From the NCBI GenBank assembly GCA_028571685.1, contig CM053143.1, forward strand, positions 56,041,208-56,105,207: a DNA stretch of 64,000 nucleotides. The letters run 5' to 3'. The position numbers were made by a program, and so were the translations under genes. The notes beneath the pieces were generated by a model. It was not told where the DNA came from. It searched no databases and saw only the letters and a program-made list of their open reading frames with translations. Below, one piece after another: positions 55,621 through 64,000 of the stretch; the first letter of the stretch is position 1, and each line of letters opens with the position of its first letter. Source of the stretch: Heterohyrax brucei (taxonomy: Eukaryota > Chordata > Mammalia > Hyracoidea > Procaviidae).

Positions 55621-55673
55621 ACATTGTTAAGTCTTTGACATAAATTCTTTTAATCTTCAAAGCTATTGTCCGC

Positions 55674-55885
55674 TGAAGGGGTCCCAGTGGTACAGTGGTG
55701 AAAGTGCTTGGCTGATGACCAGAAAGTTGGAGGATCAAACCCACCAGCCTGCTCCTTGGGAGAAAGATGTGTCAGTCTGCTTCCATAAAGATTTACAGCC
55801 TTAGAAAAACCCTATAGGGCAGTTCTAATCTGTCTTATAGGGTCACTATGAGTCGACTTGTCAGCAACGGTTTTGGTTTTTAATG
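55674..55885 (+). mobile_element. AfroSINE, long form, well preserved
   Basis: GGTCCCAGTGGTACAGTGG head, CAAACCCACCAGCCTGCTCC, then the 45-nt block (55760-55804, GAGAAAGATGTGTCAGTCTG onwards) missing from short copies, then CCTATAGGGCAGTTCTAATC and AGGGTCACTATGAGTCGAC. Confidence 0.93.
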
Positions 55886-55896
55886 TTATCCCCTTT

Positions 55897-56103
55897 CTTG
55901 TTGTTGTTACTGAGGCATGCTGTCAAATCATGTTCAACTCACAGTGACCCATGAGACAGAGTAGAACTGTCCCATGGGATTTCCTGAGGCATAATCTTTA
56001 CTGATGAAGATTGCTAGGTCTTTCCTCCACAGAGCTGCTGGGTAGTTTCAAATTACCACCCTGTGTTGGCAGCTGAGCCCTTAATAGTTCATGCTACTGA
56101 AGC
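55897..56103 (-). mobile_element. AfroSINE, long form, minus strand
   Basis: TTGTTGTTGTTACTGAGGCA tail, GATTTCCTGAGGCATAATCT, TTTCCTCCACAGAGCTGCTG; third AfroSINE in 660 bp, inverted to the previous one. Confidence 0.85.
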
Positions 56104-56431
56104 TTGGAGAAGGTAATCAACTTACTTAATTTTAAAAGCTGATAAATATCCATTATTGTATCATACATCACAGAGGTATACCATTTTCATATTTCAGGTA
56201 TATGCTTGTTCGTCATTTGCTGTATTACCCTTTCCTAAGCTTCCAGAAAACTTTAAAATAGTAATTAACATACCTAGAACTTTTATGCCAATGTTAGTAA
56301 TTTACAGCATGCATTTCTGGCTTAGGAAAAACTGATTGGCCCTCTACAGACATGATGTGATTTAAAGAGCTACGGATAAGCTTTGCCTGCCCTAAAATTC
56401 CTGTGTATACTAAATTTAAAAAACAAAAAAA
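56104..56431. other. Unique sequence
   Basis: No feature supported. Confidence 0.4.
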
Positions 56432-57379
56432 ACAATTAATGTGAGGCAGGGCTAAGACAGTAGAATAGATAGACACTTCTCATGACCCCTTGAACAACAG
56501 AGACCCCAAAGAATAAATAAATCCACTACACATGACATCCTAGGAACCCTGAACATCCAAGCAAAAGCTGAAAAATTGGACTGAACAACAGCGAAGGGAG
56601 AGTGGTTCCAGAAGTATAAAAGATTCAACAGACCCAACTTGTGGGAACGGGGTGGGCCAGCATGGTGAGTGGAGTGGTGGCAGCTGAAGGGTCTCAGCCT
56701 CAGCAGAAGAAACTAACAAGAGAACCCACTTGTGCTTCCAGAACCAGTGAAAAAACACTTTTTAGATTGTTAAAAGCTACATCTTTGCATGCAACCCACT
56801 GCACAAGAATCTAAGTATTTCGTTTGGAGTAAACCGCCCACTCTACATTTCCTTCTCTGCACTGCACCCAGGTCTGGCATCTGATGCCATTAACAGAGCC
56901 AAAAATAGTATTCCTTAAGCCCACCCTGAGCCATTCTGCAAGACTCGGAGAGGAAACAAATAAATTGCAGGAACAAGGGGAGAAAAAAGAAAACAAAACC
57001 AAAAAACTCCCAACTCCCCTGAGTTGGAAATTCAGGGCAGAAACTGTTCCTTCACATAGATTCAGGCATAAGGGGATGGGTCATACTCATAGGCATTCAA
57101 GGATAACTATTAGTCCCCTGTTTGCCTTAGCAGTTGCAGCCAGATAGCTATGCCTACCGCAATCATCCCTCCCCATCTAGGACGGGAGATGAGAACCTGC
57201 ACCAACACTTGGTGACTGGCTACCTGCACACCAGAGCTGAGTTCATGTAAGAAAAGTGAATGGATTCTTGGATTCACATGCCTAGCAACAGCTTCAACCA
57301 CCTTGTAACAGGCCATTAGAGCTTCAAAGGCAACAATAACCAAACTACAGATCAGCCTATTTGGACATTTCAAAATAAA

Positions 57380-58440
57380 ATGAAACAAGAAGCTAGAACA
57401 TAATAAGCCAAGCCAAGTGCCATCGAGTCGGATCCGACTCATGGCGACCCTAGGCAAATATAAAATAAGTAAATACAATTTACTAATGTCTCAGAGACAG
57501 TCGATTTCAAATCACTTAAAGAGACAGACTATGATGTTTTCAGAAAGCTCCCAAAACAAATAATCAAGCTTTCCAGAGGAAGAGAACTTCCTGAAATTAT
57601 CAGAGGTAGAGTGCAAAAGATTAAAATGTAAAACTCTTCTAGAGATTAGGGAGATGAGGCAAAATGCAGCACAGCGTAGCAATAAACTGAAAAAGCTGCA
57701 AGAAGCATATAGCAACAAGAATTAGAAATTCATAAAATTAATAATAAAGTTGCAAAATTATACAACTCAGTAGAAAGTCAAAGCAGCAGAACTCAGGCAA
57801 CGAAAGGCTGAATTAGTGAGACTGAAGATAAAGCATGTGACATCAAGGTATTTAAGGAAAAATCAGATGAAAGAATTGAAAAAAATCAAGAAACACTGAA
57901 AATTGTGTGAGACTCTATCAAGAAGAATAATCTGTGAGTGACTGGAGTACCAGAACAGGACAGAGGGTGGAAGAAGGGTATAACAGGAAATACAGAGAAT
58001 TTTCAGAGCTCTGTTGTCCAAAAAAAAAAAAACTTCCCTGATATTATGAAAGAGAAGATATCTAGATAGCTATCCAAGATGGTCATCGAACTCCACATAA
58101 GGTAAATTACAGAAGGAAGACACCACAGCATATTATAATCAAACTTGTCACAACACTAAAGAGGTACTTTTAAAAGTGTCTAGGGATGAATGAAAAATAA
58201 CCCACAAATGAGGATGAATAAGACTATATTCTCACTGCTCAGCAAAATCCATCCGGACAAGACAGCTAATGGGGTGACACACACAAAGATATGAAGGAAA
58301 ATAGTCTCCAGACAAGAATTACATATCCAGCAAACTGACTCTCAAATCTGATGGTAAAATTAGAACATTTCCAGATAAACAGAAATTCAGGGAATTTACA
58401 AAACCCAAAACAAAATTACAAGAAATACTAAAGGGAGTCC
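57380..58440 (+). pseudogene. L1-type ORF1p (RNA-binding protein), disabled
   Basis: A likely ATG lies at 57380. The first part (about 57490-57930) encodes a lysine/glutamate-rich, coiled-coil-like region, followed by GTACCAGAACAGGACAGAGG, the region equivalent to the start of the RNA-binding core. The end (58290-58440) has CAAGAATTACATATCCAGCA and GAAATACTAAAGGGAGTCCT, typical of the last part of old L1/HAL1 ORF1. Stops and shifts, a poly(A) run at 58020-58032 and a SINE tail break it. In its active relatives this protein forms trimers and packages L1 RNA. Confidence 0.65.
57407..57450 (-). mobile_element. 44-bp AfroSINE/RTE tail inside the half-L1
   Basis: GCCAAGCCAAGTGCCATCGA then GTCGGATCCGACTCATGGCG plus ACCC is an almost undiverged SINE end with no body. 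Confidence 0.85.
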
Positions 58441-58784
58441 TGTGGTTAGAAAATCAATAATATCAGCTAATAACCCAAGACTAAGACACAAAACAGAGCA
58501 AGTGGATATCAACTCAAACAGGATCTGGAGTCATCTTGAGAGCAGAAGAACTGGATGGTGTTTGGCCACCATCAATGACTGCCCTGACAGGGAATACAAC
58601 GTAGTCTCTGACACAGTGGAAGAAAAATGAGTGTTCAGAACCAGAACTGTATTAAAAACCAGACTCGATAGTCTAATAGACTGGAGGGTCCCCTGAGGAT
58701 ATGGCCCCTGGACTCTCTGTTAGTCCAGAGATGAAACCAGTCCAGAAGTCAGCTCTTCAAAAACTGGACTAAACTATGAGGCAT

Positions 58785-58950
58785 ACAAACCCTAGTGGCA
58801 TAGCGGTTAAGTTCTATGGCTGCTGAGCAAACACTGGCAGTTCAAATCCTCCATGAGCTTCTTTGGAACCCTATAGGGCAGTTCTACGCTGCTTCGTGGA
58901 GTTCCTATGAGTTGGAATCAACTGAATTGTGATGGATTTTGGTTAATAAG
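58785..58950 (+). mobile_element. AfroSINE, short form, nested in the half-L1 3' UTR
   Basis: CAAACCCTAGTGGCATAGCG head, CAGTTCAAATCCTCCATGAG, GTTCCTATGAGTTGGAATCA tail. Confidence 0.9.
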
Positions 58951-59317
58951 ACGTACAGTGATGCTGGTGAGCAATAGACTTCTTAGCTTAAGTATACACA
59001 AGAGGCTGACCCATCAGCTCCTGTCCAGAGACGCGATGAGAGGGTAGAGGGGAATAGGAGTTGTTTGAATGGATATGGGAAGTAGAGGGTGAAGAGGAGG
59101 GGTACACTGTCATAGAGTGGGGAGAACAGCTAGAATTGCGTAACAGTAAGTGTGCATGGGTCTAGTATGTTAAATTGATTTGGATTGTAAACTTTCACTC
59201 AAAGTACAATAAAATATTTTTTAAAAAAAAAATCAGACAACACATTGCACTGAGCAAATGACCTGCAAAGCGTCTCTTTAGAAAAATAGATAAATAATGT
59301 TAATGTTTCTCGTGGTT

Positions 59318-59492
59318 TAAAGGAGCAAGGGTGGCACAGTGACTAGGAGCTTGGTTGCTAACCAAAAGGTTAGTAATTGGAATCCAGTAGCCTGTCCTTG
59401 GAAACTATATAGAGCAGTTCTACTGTTTTCTTATAGGACTGGTTTATGAGTCAAAACTGTCTCAATGGCAATGAACTCAGACTTGGCTTAAA
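59318..59492 (+). mobile_element. AfroSINE, short form
   Basis: GGAGCAAGGGTGGCACAGTG head, GCTAACCAAAAGGTTAGTAA, GGTTTATGAGTCAAAACTGT tail. Confidence 0.88.
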
Positions 59493-60546
59493 AATTGAAA
59501 TGATGCTTTCTGTTTCAGAAGTTGATAGTTAAAATGCTACACTAAACTATGACTCAAGGCAACCCTTGTAGCAGTCTCCCCAGTGTAGCCATAGTAATAA
59601 AACAGAATTGTGGATGAATCTACAGAAGCTGATAGAGAAGATCCCCAAGCAAACGAGGATGGATGTGTGTGACAACCGCTAGAAGCTGGGTGGACATGCT
59701 TTGAAAGAGTTGTGGAAGAACCCAGAGAGTCCTGGGTTCTAACCATCACTGATCTTTGTTTAGGATTGAAAAAAAAAAATTAGTTATTGAACTTTATAGC
59801 TGCAGGTCACCTTAGGAGAGAAAATATTAAGAGATATGTGTGCATGTGCTGTGTGTATTTTTTTGAAATTAAAAGAGATTATTTTAAAAATTGTGTTCTA
59901 AAAAGGAGTCTTTGAATTAAGAGTTAATGAACCCTGATTGATAAAAATTAAGATACGTAGTTAAAACATTTAATCCCCTTTAGGGTGGGGCTAAAGGAAA
60001 TTTGAGCCCAGCTCTGTACACAAGGTGATTGCGGATTGTGTGCATCATAAAAAATAGATACCAAGGAGGGGAAATGAGCAATGCCTTTAGCATCTTTTCT
60101 GTAACCTTCTCCAAGCCAGCCTGGGCTTAGCTCAGTCAGCTTTGAAGAGCTGTTTTCTGAAAATTCCTGTATCTGGTTAAGTGGGATTACCTCAGGTGAA
60201 TCCCAGGGGTAACAAAAAATAGAAAATACGAGACTGATAGAGGCCTAGGACTGATAACTTAAGGAAACATGGAAAGAAAAACAGTGTGTCAGAGACTACT
60301 TACTGTGTCACTTAACAATTTAAGTCAGTCCCTGCCTACAAAACACAGTACAGGAAGTATGGACTGATACCCATTGAAGATTGCCTGACAACCACAACTT
60401 ACAGACAGAGAAAAGTAAATCCAGAACATAAACAAACAAGAGACTCAAGACCTTGGAAAGGAAAAGAGAGAGTAAATAAAACATAAAAGGAAAAGAGTCA
60501 AGTAGTTGAATGTTACACAGAGGTGGAATGCAACTAATTATTATCT
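59493..60546. other. Unique sequence, 1 kb
   Basis: No gene or repeat recognised. Confidence 0.45.
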
Positions 60547-60708
60547 ACTGGGGCCACTGGTGGCTTAGTGGTAAACAGCTCTGCTGCTAACCGAAAGGAT
60601 GGCAGTTCAAGTCCACCAGCTGTTCTTTGGAAACCCTAAAGGATAATGCTACTCTGTTCAATAGGGTCACTTTGTGTTGGAAGCACTCAGAATCCGTGGG
60701 TTTGAAGT
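60547..60708 (+). mobile_element. AfroSINE, short form
   Basis: GGGGCCACTGGTGGCTTAGTG head, GGCAGTTCAAGTCCACCAGC, ATAGGGTCACTTTGTGTTGG tail. Confidence 0.88.
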
Positions 60709-60730
60709 CAGCAGGAAGCTCTTAAATGAG

Positions 60731-60870
60731 ATTGCTTTCTTTTCTTCTCCTTTCTTTTTTCTTTCCCTCCCCTCCCCTCCCCTCTCCTCTCCCTTTCCTT
60801 CTCCTCCCCTCCCCTTTCCTTTCCTTTGTTCGTCTTTCCTTCCCTCTTTCTTTCTCTCTCTCTCATTGTG
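60731..60870 (+). repeat. Polypyrimidine tract (CTTTC/CCCCT)n
   Basis: About 140 bases of almost pure C/T. It adjoins the reversed 3' end of an L1, so it is best read as the decayed, expanded poly(A) tail of that element on the other strand. Confidence 0.9.
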
Positions 60871-61030
60871 CTTTAGATGAAAGTTTACAGATCAAAATAA
60901 ATTTCTCATTTAAAAAATTATAAACATATTGTTTTGTGACATTAATTGCAATCCCCAAAATGTTACAGCAAGCTCCCCTTTTCAATCCCAGGTTATAATC
61001 ATGTATTCGATTTTATTCGTTGCATTGGAA
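60871..61030 (-). mobile_element. L1/half-L1 3' end, minus strand
   Basis: CATTGTGCTTTAGATGAAAG and TTTACAGATC are the reverse complement of the half-L1 end at 59165-59220. Homology fades after AATGTTACAGCAAGCTCC. No coding part. Confidence 0.6.
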
Positions 61031-62136
61031 GAGAAAATAAGAACTCCAACAGCACTTTGTAACGTTAATAACTCATCAGCTGAGTATACATCAGTTAACT
61101 AACTCAGCTTAGGCATACATTGATTAAATTAGAAATGCAACAATTTACCTAGTAGTCAGTTTAAGTGAACCACTTTGCCCTATTGTTCAATGAGTTAAAT
61201 TCGTTTTGTGCTGCTTAACACAAAACCTGAGTTTTCTATAATTCCACTTTGGAAAGTTCACTTTTATATTTTTTCCCCAACATATCACATTCTTTCTAGG
61301 GAACCAAAACCCCTTTAAAGAATCCAGTAAAGGAAATAAGGTCAAAATAAATTATAATTTTTATTCTGAAATACACTTATAAATAGGTGTATAAGCCATA
61401 CACTTCCATAAGGTTTCAGAAGCAACTATTTTTAGGGAATATGTGAAGATATGATTTTGAGTAAATTGGATTTTGTAACCTCAAAATTCAGACAGGTTTG
61501 GCACATCCTCATCACTGGCAACTGCTCATGTCATTAAATAGGAAACTTGAGAAGTACTTCTTCCATGAAATTTTCTAAATGCCCGCAAGTGGCATTAAAT
61601 GCTATTTGGCCGTGTCAGCATAGTCTTGAGTCTCTTTTAGCTGAAATGCTATCCAAAGACAAACGGTGCCAATTTTTCTACACTCAGGTTTACCCTTTTC
61701 CCCCACCTTTTTTTTTCGCTCAAGAATATATATTTGAAATCAATCCCACAGTGGCTTCTTTAAAGTTGTACCCTAATTGCCATGTTTCAGAAAATTTACA
61801 CCAGATAGTGTTTGTTTATAAGTACTCTAAAATCTTTTTTCCTTGGGGTAGTATCATTAAATTTTATTGTTTAAGTTTACTAAAGAGTTTTCATAAGTGA
61901 CAAGTCTTTACTGTTTCCATCTGCTACTCTGGAAAGATAAAATACACAAATCGATTAAGTACTAAAAGAGATGTAGACATTTAGTGGATAGATCCCTGTC
62001 CCCACAGAAGCTGTGTGTCCATGACAGAGTGCAAACTGGAGGCATAGAGGCAATACAGAATACAGGTAATACAGGCAGAATTAAACAGATACAGTAGTAC
62101 TGGTTTTCACAGGGAAATTTTGTTAACGTCTACTTC
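61031..62136. other. Unique AT-rich sequence, 1.1 kb
   Basis: A 117-codon plus-strand frame (61547-61900) shows no domain, and nothing around it resembles an exon boundary or start context; treated as chance. Confidence 0.45.
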
Positions 62137-62265
62137 CACGAACCAGATGCTCTGCAGAAGACAGATGTGGCAATCTGCTTCCTAGGCAACCCTATGGGGC
62201 AGTTCTACCCTGGTACCTTGGATTGGCTGCGAGTAGGAACCAATTCAACAATACAAAGCAACGTG
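62137..62265 (+). mobile_element. AfroSINE, long form, 5'-truncated
   Basis: GATGCTCTGCAGAAGACAGA, TGTGGCAATCTGCTTCCTAG and CCTATGGGGCAGTTCTACCC, with a CAACAATACAAAGCAAC tail. Confidence 0.8.
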
Positions 62266-62888
62266 TCTCCTTTGCCTTTCCCTGATACATTCTTCACACA
62301 CTACTCAGACCATTACTTTTAAAATATTAACCACACTCTGCAGTTTTCCTCCTTAAAACTTCCAAGTCTTCCATTGAACTTGGGAACAAGACAGTAATGA
62401 GTAATAGTAGCTATAAGATACTTCATGTTCTGGCCTCTGTCTACCTCTTCAGTTTTGTTTATAACTCTGTTTCTCCCTTTTCATTACTCTTGAACTTGTA
62501 CACCTCTTCAGTTTTTACAGGTTAAACTCAGCTTTGTCTCGGGCCATCACTCTAATTATTTTCGTAGTCTTTTTTTTTTTGGTCTATTTTCTTAAGTACT
62601 TCCTCATGTAATTAAATATTTCCTACGATGTGTCTTCTAATTGTTACTTAATAGTTCACCACAAGTTTGTATCACTAAGAAGGGATATCTTTAGTTTCTG
62701 TTGTATGTTTTTCTTCTTATGAAAAACTTCCTTTTAACTACCAGTTTTACTTTGCTTTCAACTCATGACTTCCGTTAGTTGTTTCTACTCTAATGCTGTG
62801 GGTAGACTCTTATTAATTTAAACTGGTCAAGATATATCTGCTCTCTAGCCACAGAATTGTTCAGAGTAGGGTAACTGCACCACCTTGA
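62266..62888. other. Unique sequence
   Basis: Only a T-run at 62571-62580 was noted. Confidence 0.45.
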
Positions 62889-63078
62889 CTGAAAGAGAGA
62901 TAAAAAACCAAAACGAAACCCACTGCTATTGAGTTGGGTCTGACTCACAGTGACCCTAGAGGTCAGAGCAGACAAGCCCATAGAGTTTCCGAGGAGCACC
63001 GGGAGGATTTCAACTTGTGACCTTTGGTTAGCAGACACAGCACTCAACCCACTACACTACCAGGGTTTCTGAAAAAGA
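62889..63078 (-). mobile_element. AfroSINE, short form, with 10-bp target-site duplication
   Basis: CTGAAAGAGA (62889-62898) and CTGAAAAAGA (63069-63078) bracket a reversed, complete copy: GCTATTGAGTTGGGTCTGAC tail to CACTACCAGGGTTT. Confidence 0.92.
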
Positions 63079-63538
63079 AACAGACACAGGAATATTGTTG
63101 TAGATCAGTCATGCACCAAGGAGAAGAATAAAATTTAGAAGATAAGAAAGCTCAAATTCTTGATGGCAGTTCTTTACCTTTGAAACCATTCATTTTTGAA
63201 ACTAGACCTGCTTCTCATCTTTTCAAATAAATTTTCATAAAAAGTATATCCATCTTAGCCCTCATGTCTGATTATTTCTTTAACAAAATTACTATAAATT
63301 GGATTACTGATTCAAGAGTAAAATCTTTTTAAGCCTTTTGGTATAAGCTGCCAGCCTCTTTTCAAACAGTTTGTAGTAATTTATAATGAGAGCATTATTC
63401 TCAACTCAAAATAATTTTTAAAGGGAGAAACAAAATCTTTAACTTGGATTTCTCAAAATCTTACAGGATACATTGAAATTTAAGTTAGAAGACATTTTCT
63501 TGTTAGAAAATGGGAAAAATAAAAGGAAATTAAACCTA
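63079..63538. other. Unique AT-rich sequence
   Basis: Nothing recognised. Confidence 0.45.
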
Positions 63539-64000
63539 TTTATTTTTTATTATGATTCAATGAAAATGTACATTCCCATATAAATTTGCACTCCCACCTA
63601 TATGCAGCTTCCACTGCTCTCCCTGTCCGGTGACAGCACACTATTCCTCTCTGCTCCATACATGTCTCATCCTCCCAACAGCCTCCTTTCCCCTTCTCTC
63701 CATTCACTCCCTTTCCTCCAGTACGAGGTCAGCAGGATGATATCCTCTGGATGCATAGAACCATAAATTGCACCCAAGATATGGTCACTCTGGGTCACCA
63801 AGTCCAATCCCTTGCTGTCTGAAGAGTGGACCTTCATTATGATTTAGGGGCAAGGCAGCATCAGGGCCAGGGTCCATGCTCACAGGGGAACCCCAAGTCC
63901 CCTGGACCATCAGTTGTGGCCTTTTAGTGAGATCTCAGAGTGCACCTCTTTTTATTCTCATGTTGCCAGTGAGACTCAACTTTGTGAGCTCCATCGCAGC
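63539..64000 (-). mobile_element. L1-C: L1 3' UTR, minus strand, continues past the window
   Basis: Reverse complement of the L1-A 3' UTR (3400-3860): T-rich tail, GCAGCTTCCACTGCTCTCCC, CATACATGTCTCATCCTCCC, GATGATATCCTCTGGATGC and AGGTCCTTTTAGTGAGATC-like blocks. The ORF2 part would lie beyond the right edge. Confidence 0.9.

Larger units (their letters stand above)
56432..59232 (+). mobile_element. Half-L1 (HAL1-like) element: ORF1 only, near full length
   Basis: The start (GTGAGGCAGGGCTAAGACAG, then AATAGATAGACACTTC) resembles the conserved beginning of L1 5' UTRs. It runs through ORF1 and then passes straight into an L1-type 3' UTR without any ORF2 sequence. The 3' UTR shares AGCAGAAGAACTGGATGGTG and a CCTGAGGATATGGCCCCTGG block with L1-A (3340-3370 and 3495-3515). 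It ends at AGTACAATAAAATATTTTTT plus A-run. Nested in it are a SINE tail (57407-57450) and an AfroSINE (58785-58950). About 2.6 kb without insertions. Either a distinct ORF1-only lineage or one internal deletion could explain the missing ORF2. Confidence 0.7.

Noticed and set aside
57110..57478. 122-codon minus-strand frame
   Set aside because: It lies antisense to the half-L1 5' UTR and ORF1 start and includes a SINE tail, so it is a by-product of repeats.
61547..61900. 117-codon open frame
   Set aside because: AT-rich composition and no recognisable motif or splice context; the frame is consistent with chance.
1..64000. CRISPR array, phage, plasmid or bacterial operon signals
   Set aside because: No regularly spaced repeats, no prokaryotic gene density and abundant mammalian retroelements; the window is vertebrate DNA.

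Overview
This window is nuclear DNA from a mammal, almost certainly an afrotherian and probably a paenungulate (elephant, sirenian or hyrax). It carries more than forty AfroSINE copies or fragments, a tRNA-derived SINE known only from Afrotheria, together with BovB-like RTE LINEs, two related but different L1 subfamilies and older mammalian repeats (MIR, an ERVL/MaLR-type LTR, mariner and Tigger-like DNA transposons). About half of the AfroSINEs lack a 45-nt internal block that the rest retain, and the deleted form is, as I recall, the paenungulate marker. No cellular protein-coding gene, rRNA or functional tRNA gene could be supported; the window reads as an AT-rich intergenic or intronic, gene-poor region.

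Layout. 1-4 kb: RTE fragments in both orientations, an unnamed ~170-bp repeat in two inverted copies, and a 2.25-kb young L1 (L1-A) with a 17-bp target-site duplication. 4-6.4 kb: mostly unique sequence with a (GT)n tract. 6.4-10.1 kb: a minus-strand L1 3' end, a 2.85-kb plus-strand L1 with a decayed reverse transcriptase (L1-B), and an LTR. 10-19.8 kb: unique DNA with SINEs, oppositely oriented RTE fragments at 14.5-15.9 kb and a scrap of L1 ORF1. 19.8-29.7 kb: two copies of a mariner-derived fold-back element, an old minus-strand L1, solo LTRs, MIRs, and a SINE-in-SINE-plus-LTR nest at 27.4-28.3 kb. 30-33.8 kb: the most repeat-poor stretch. 34-42.4 kb: RTE copies, including one nearly full-length element (about 36.9-40.2 kb) whose endonuclease and reverse-transcriptase signatures are still readable but whose frame is broken. 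42.4-56.1 kb: a tRNA-Gly-type SINE, many AfroSINEs, an LTR at 48.6-49.2 kb and a Tigger-like transposon. 56.4-59.2 kb: an ORF1-only 'half-L1' element. 59-64 kb: further SINEs, a minus-strand L1 end with a decayed pyrimidine tail, and the 3' end of another L1 running off the right edge.

How the parts work together. The visible biology is retrotransposition. The 3' ends of the RTE elements and of the AfroSINEs share the same sequence (around TATGAGTCGGAATC, then a short tail), which fits AfroSINE mobilisation by the RTE reverse transcriptase. The half-L1 and the autonomous L1s share 3' UTR blocks in the same way. Among the less expected signals are eight 19-50-bp insertions made only of a SINE/RTE tail end, one with a perfect 13-bp target-site duplication, and the two fold-back mariner copies of identical design.
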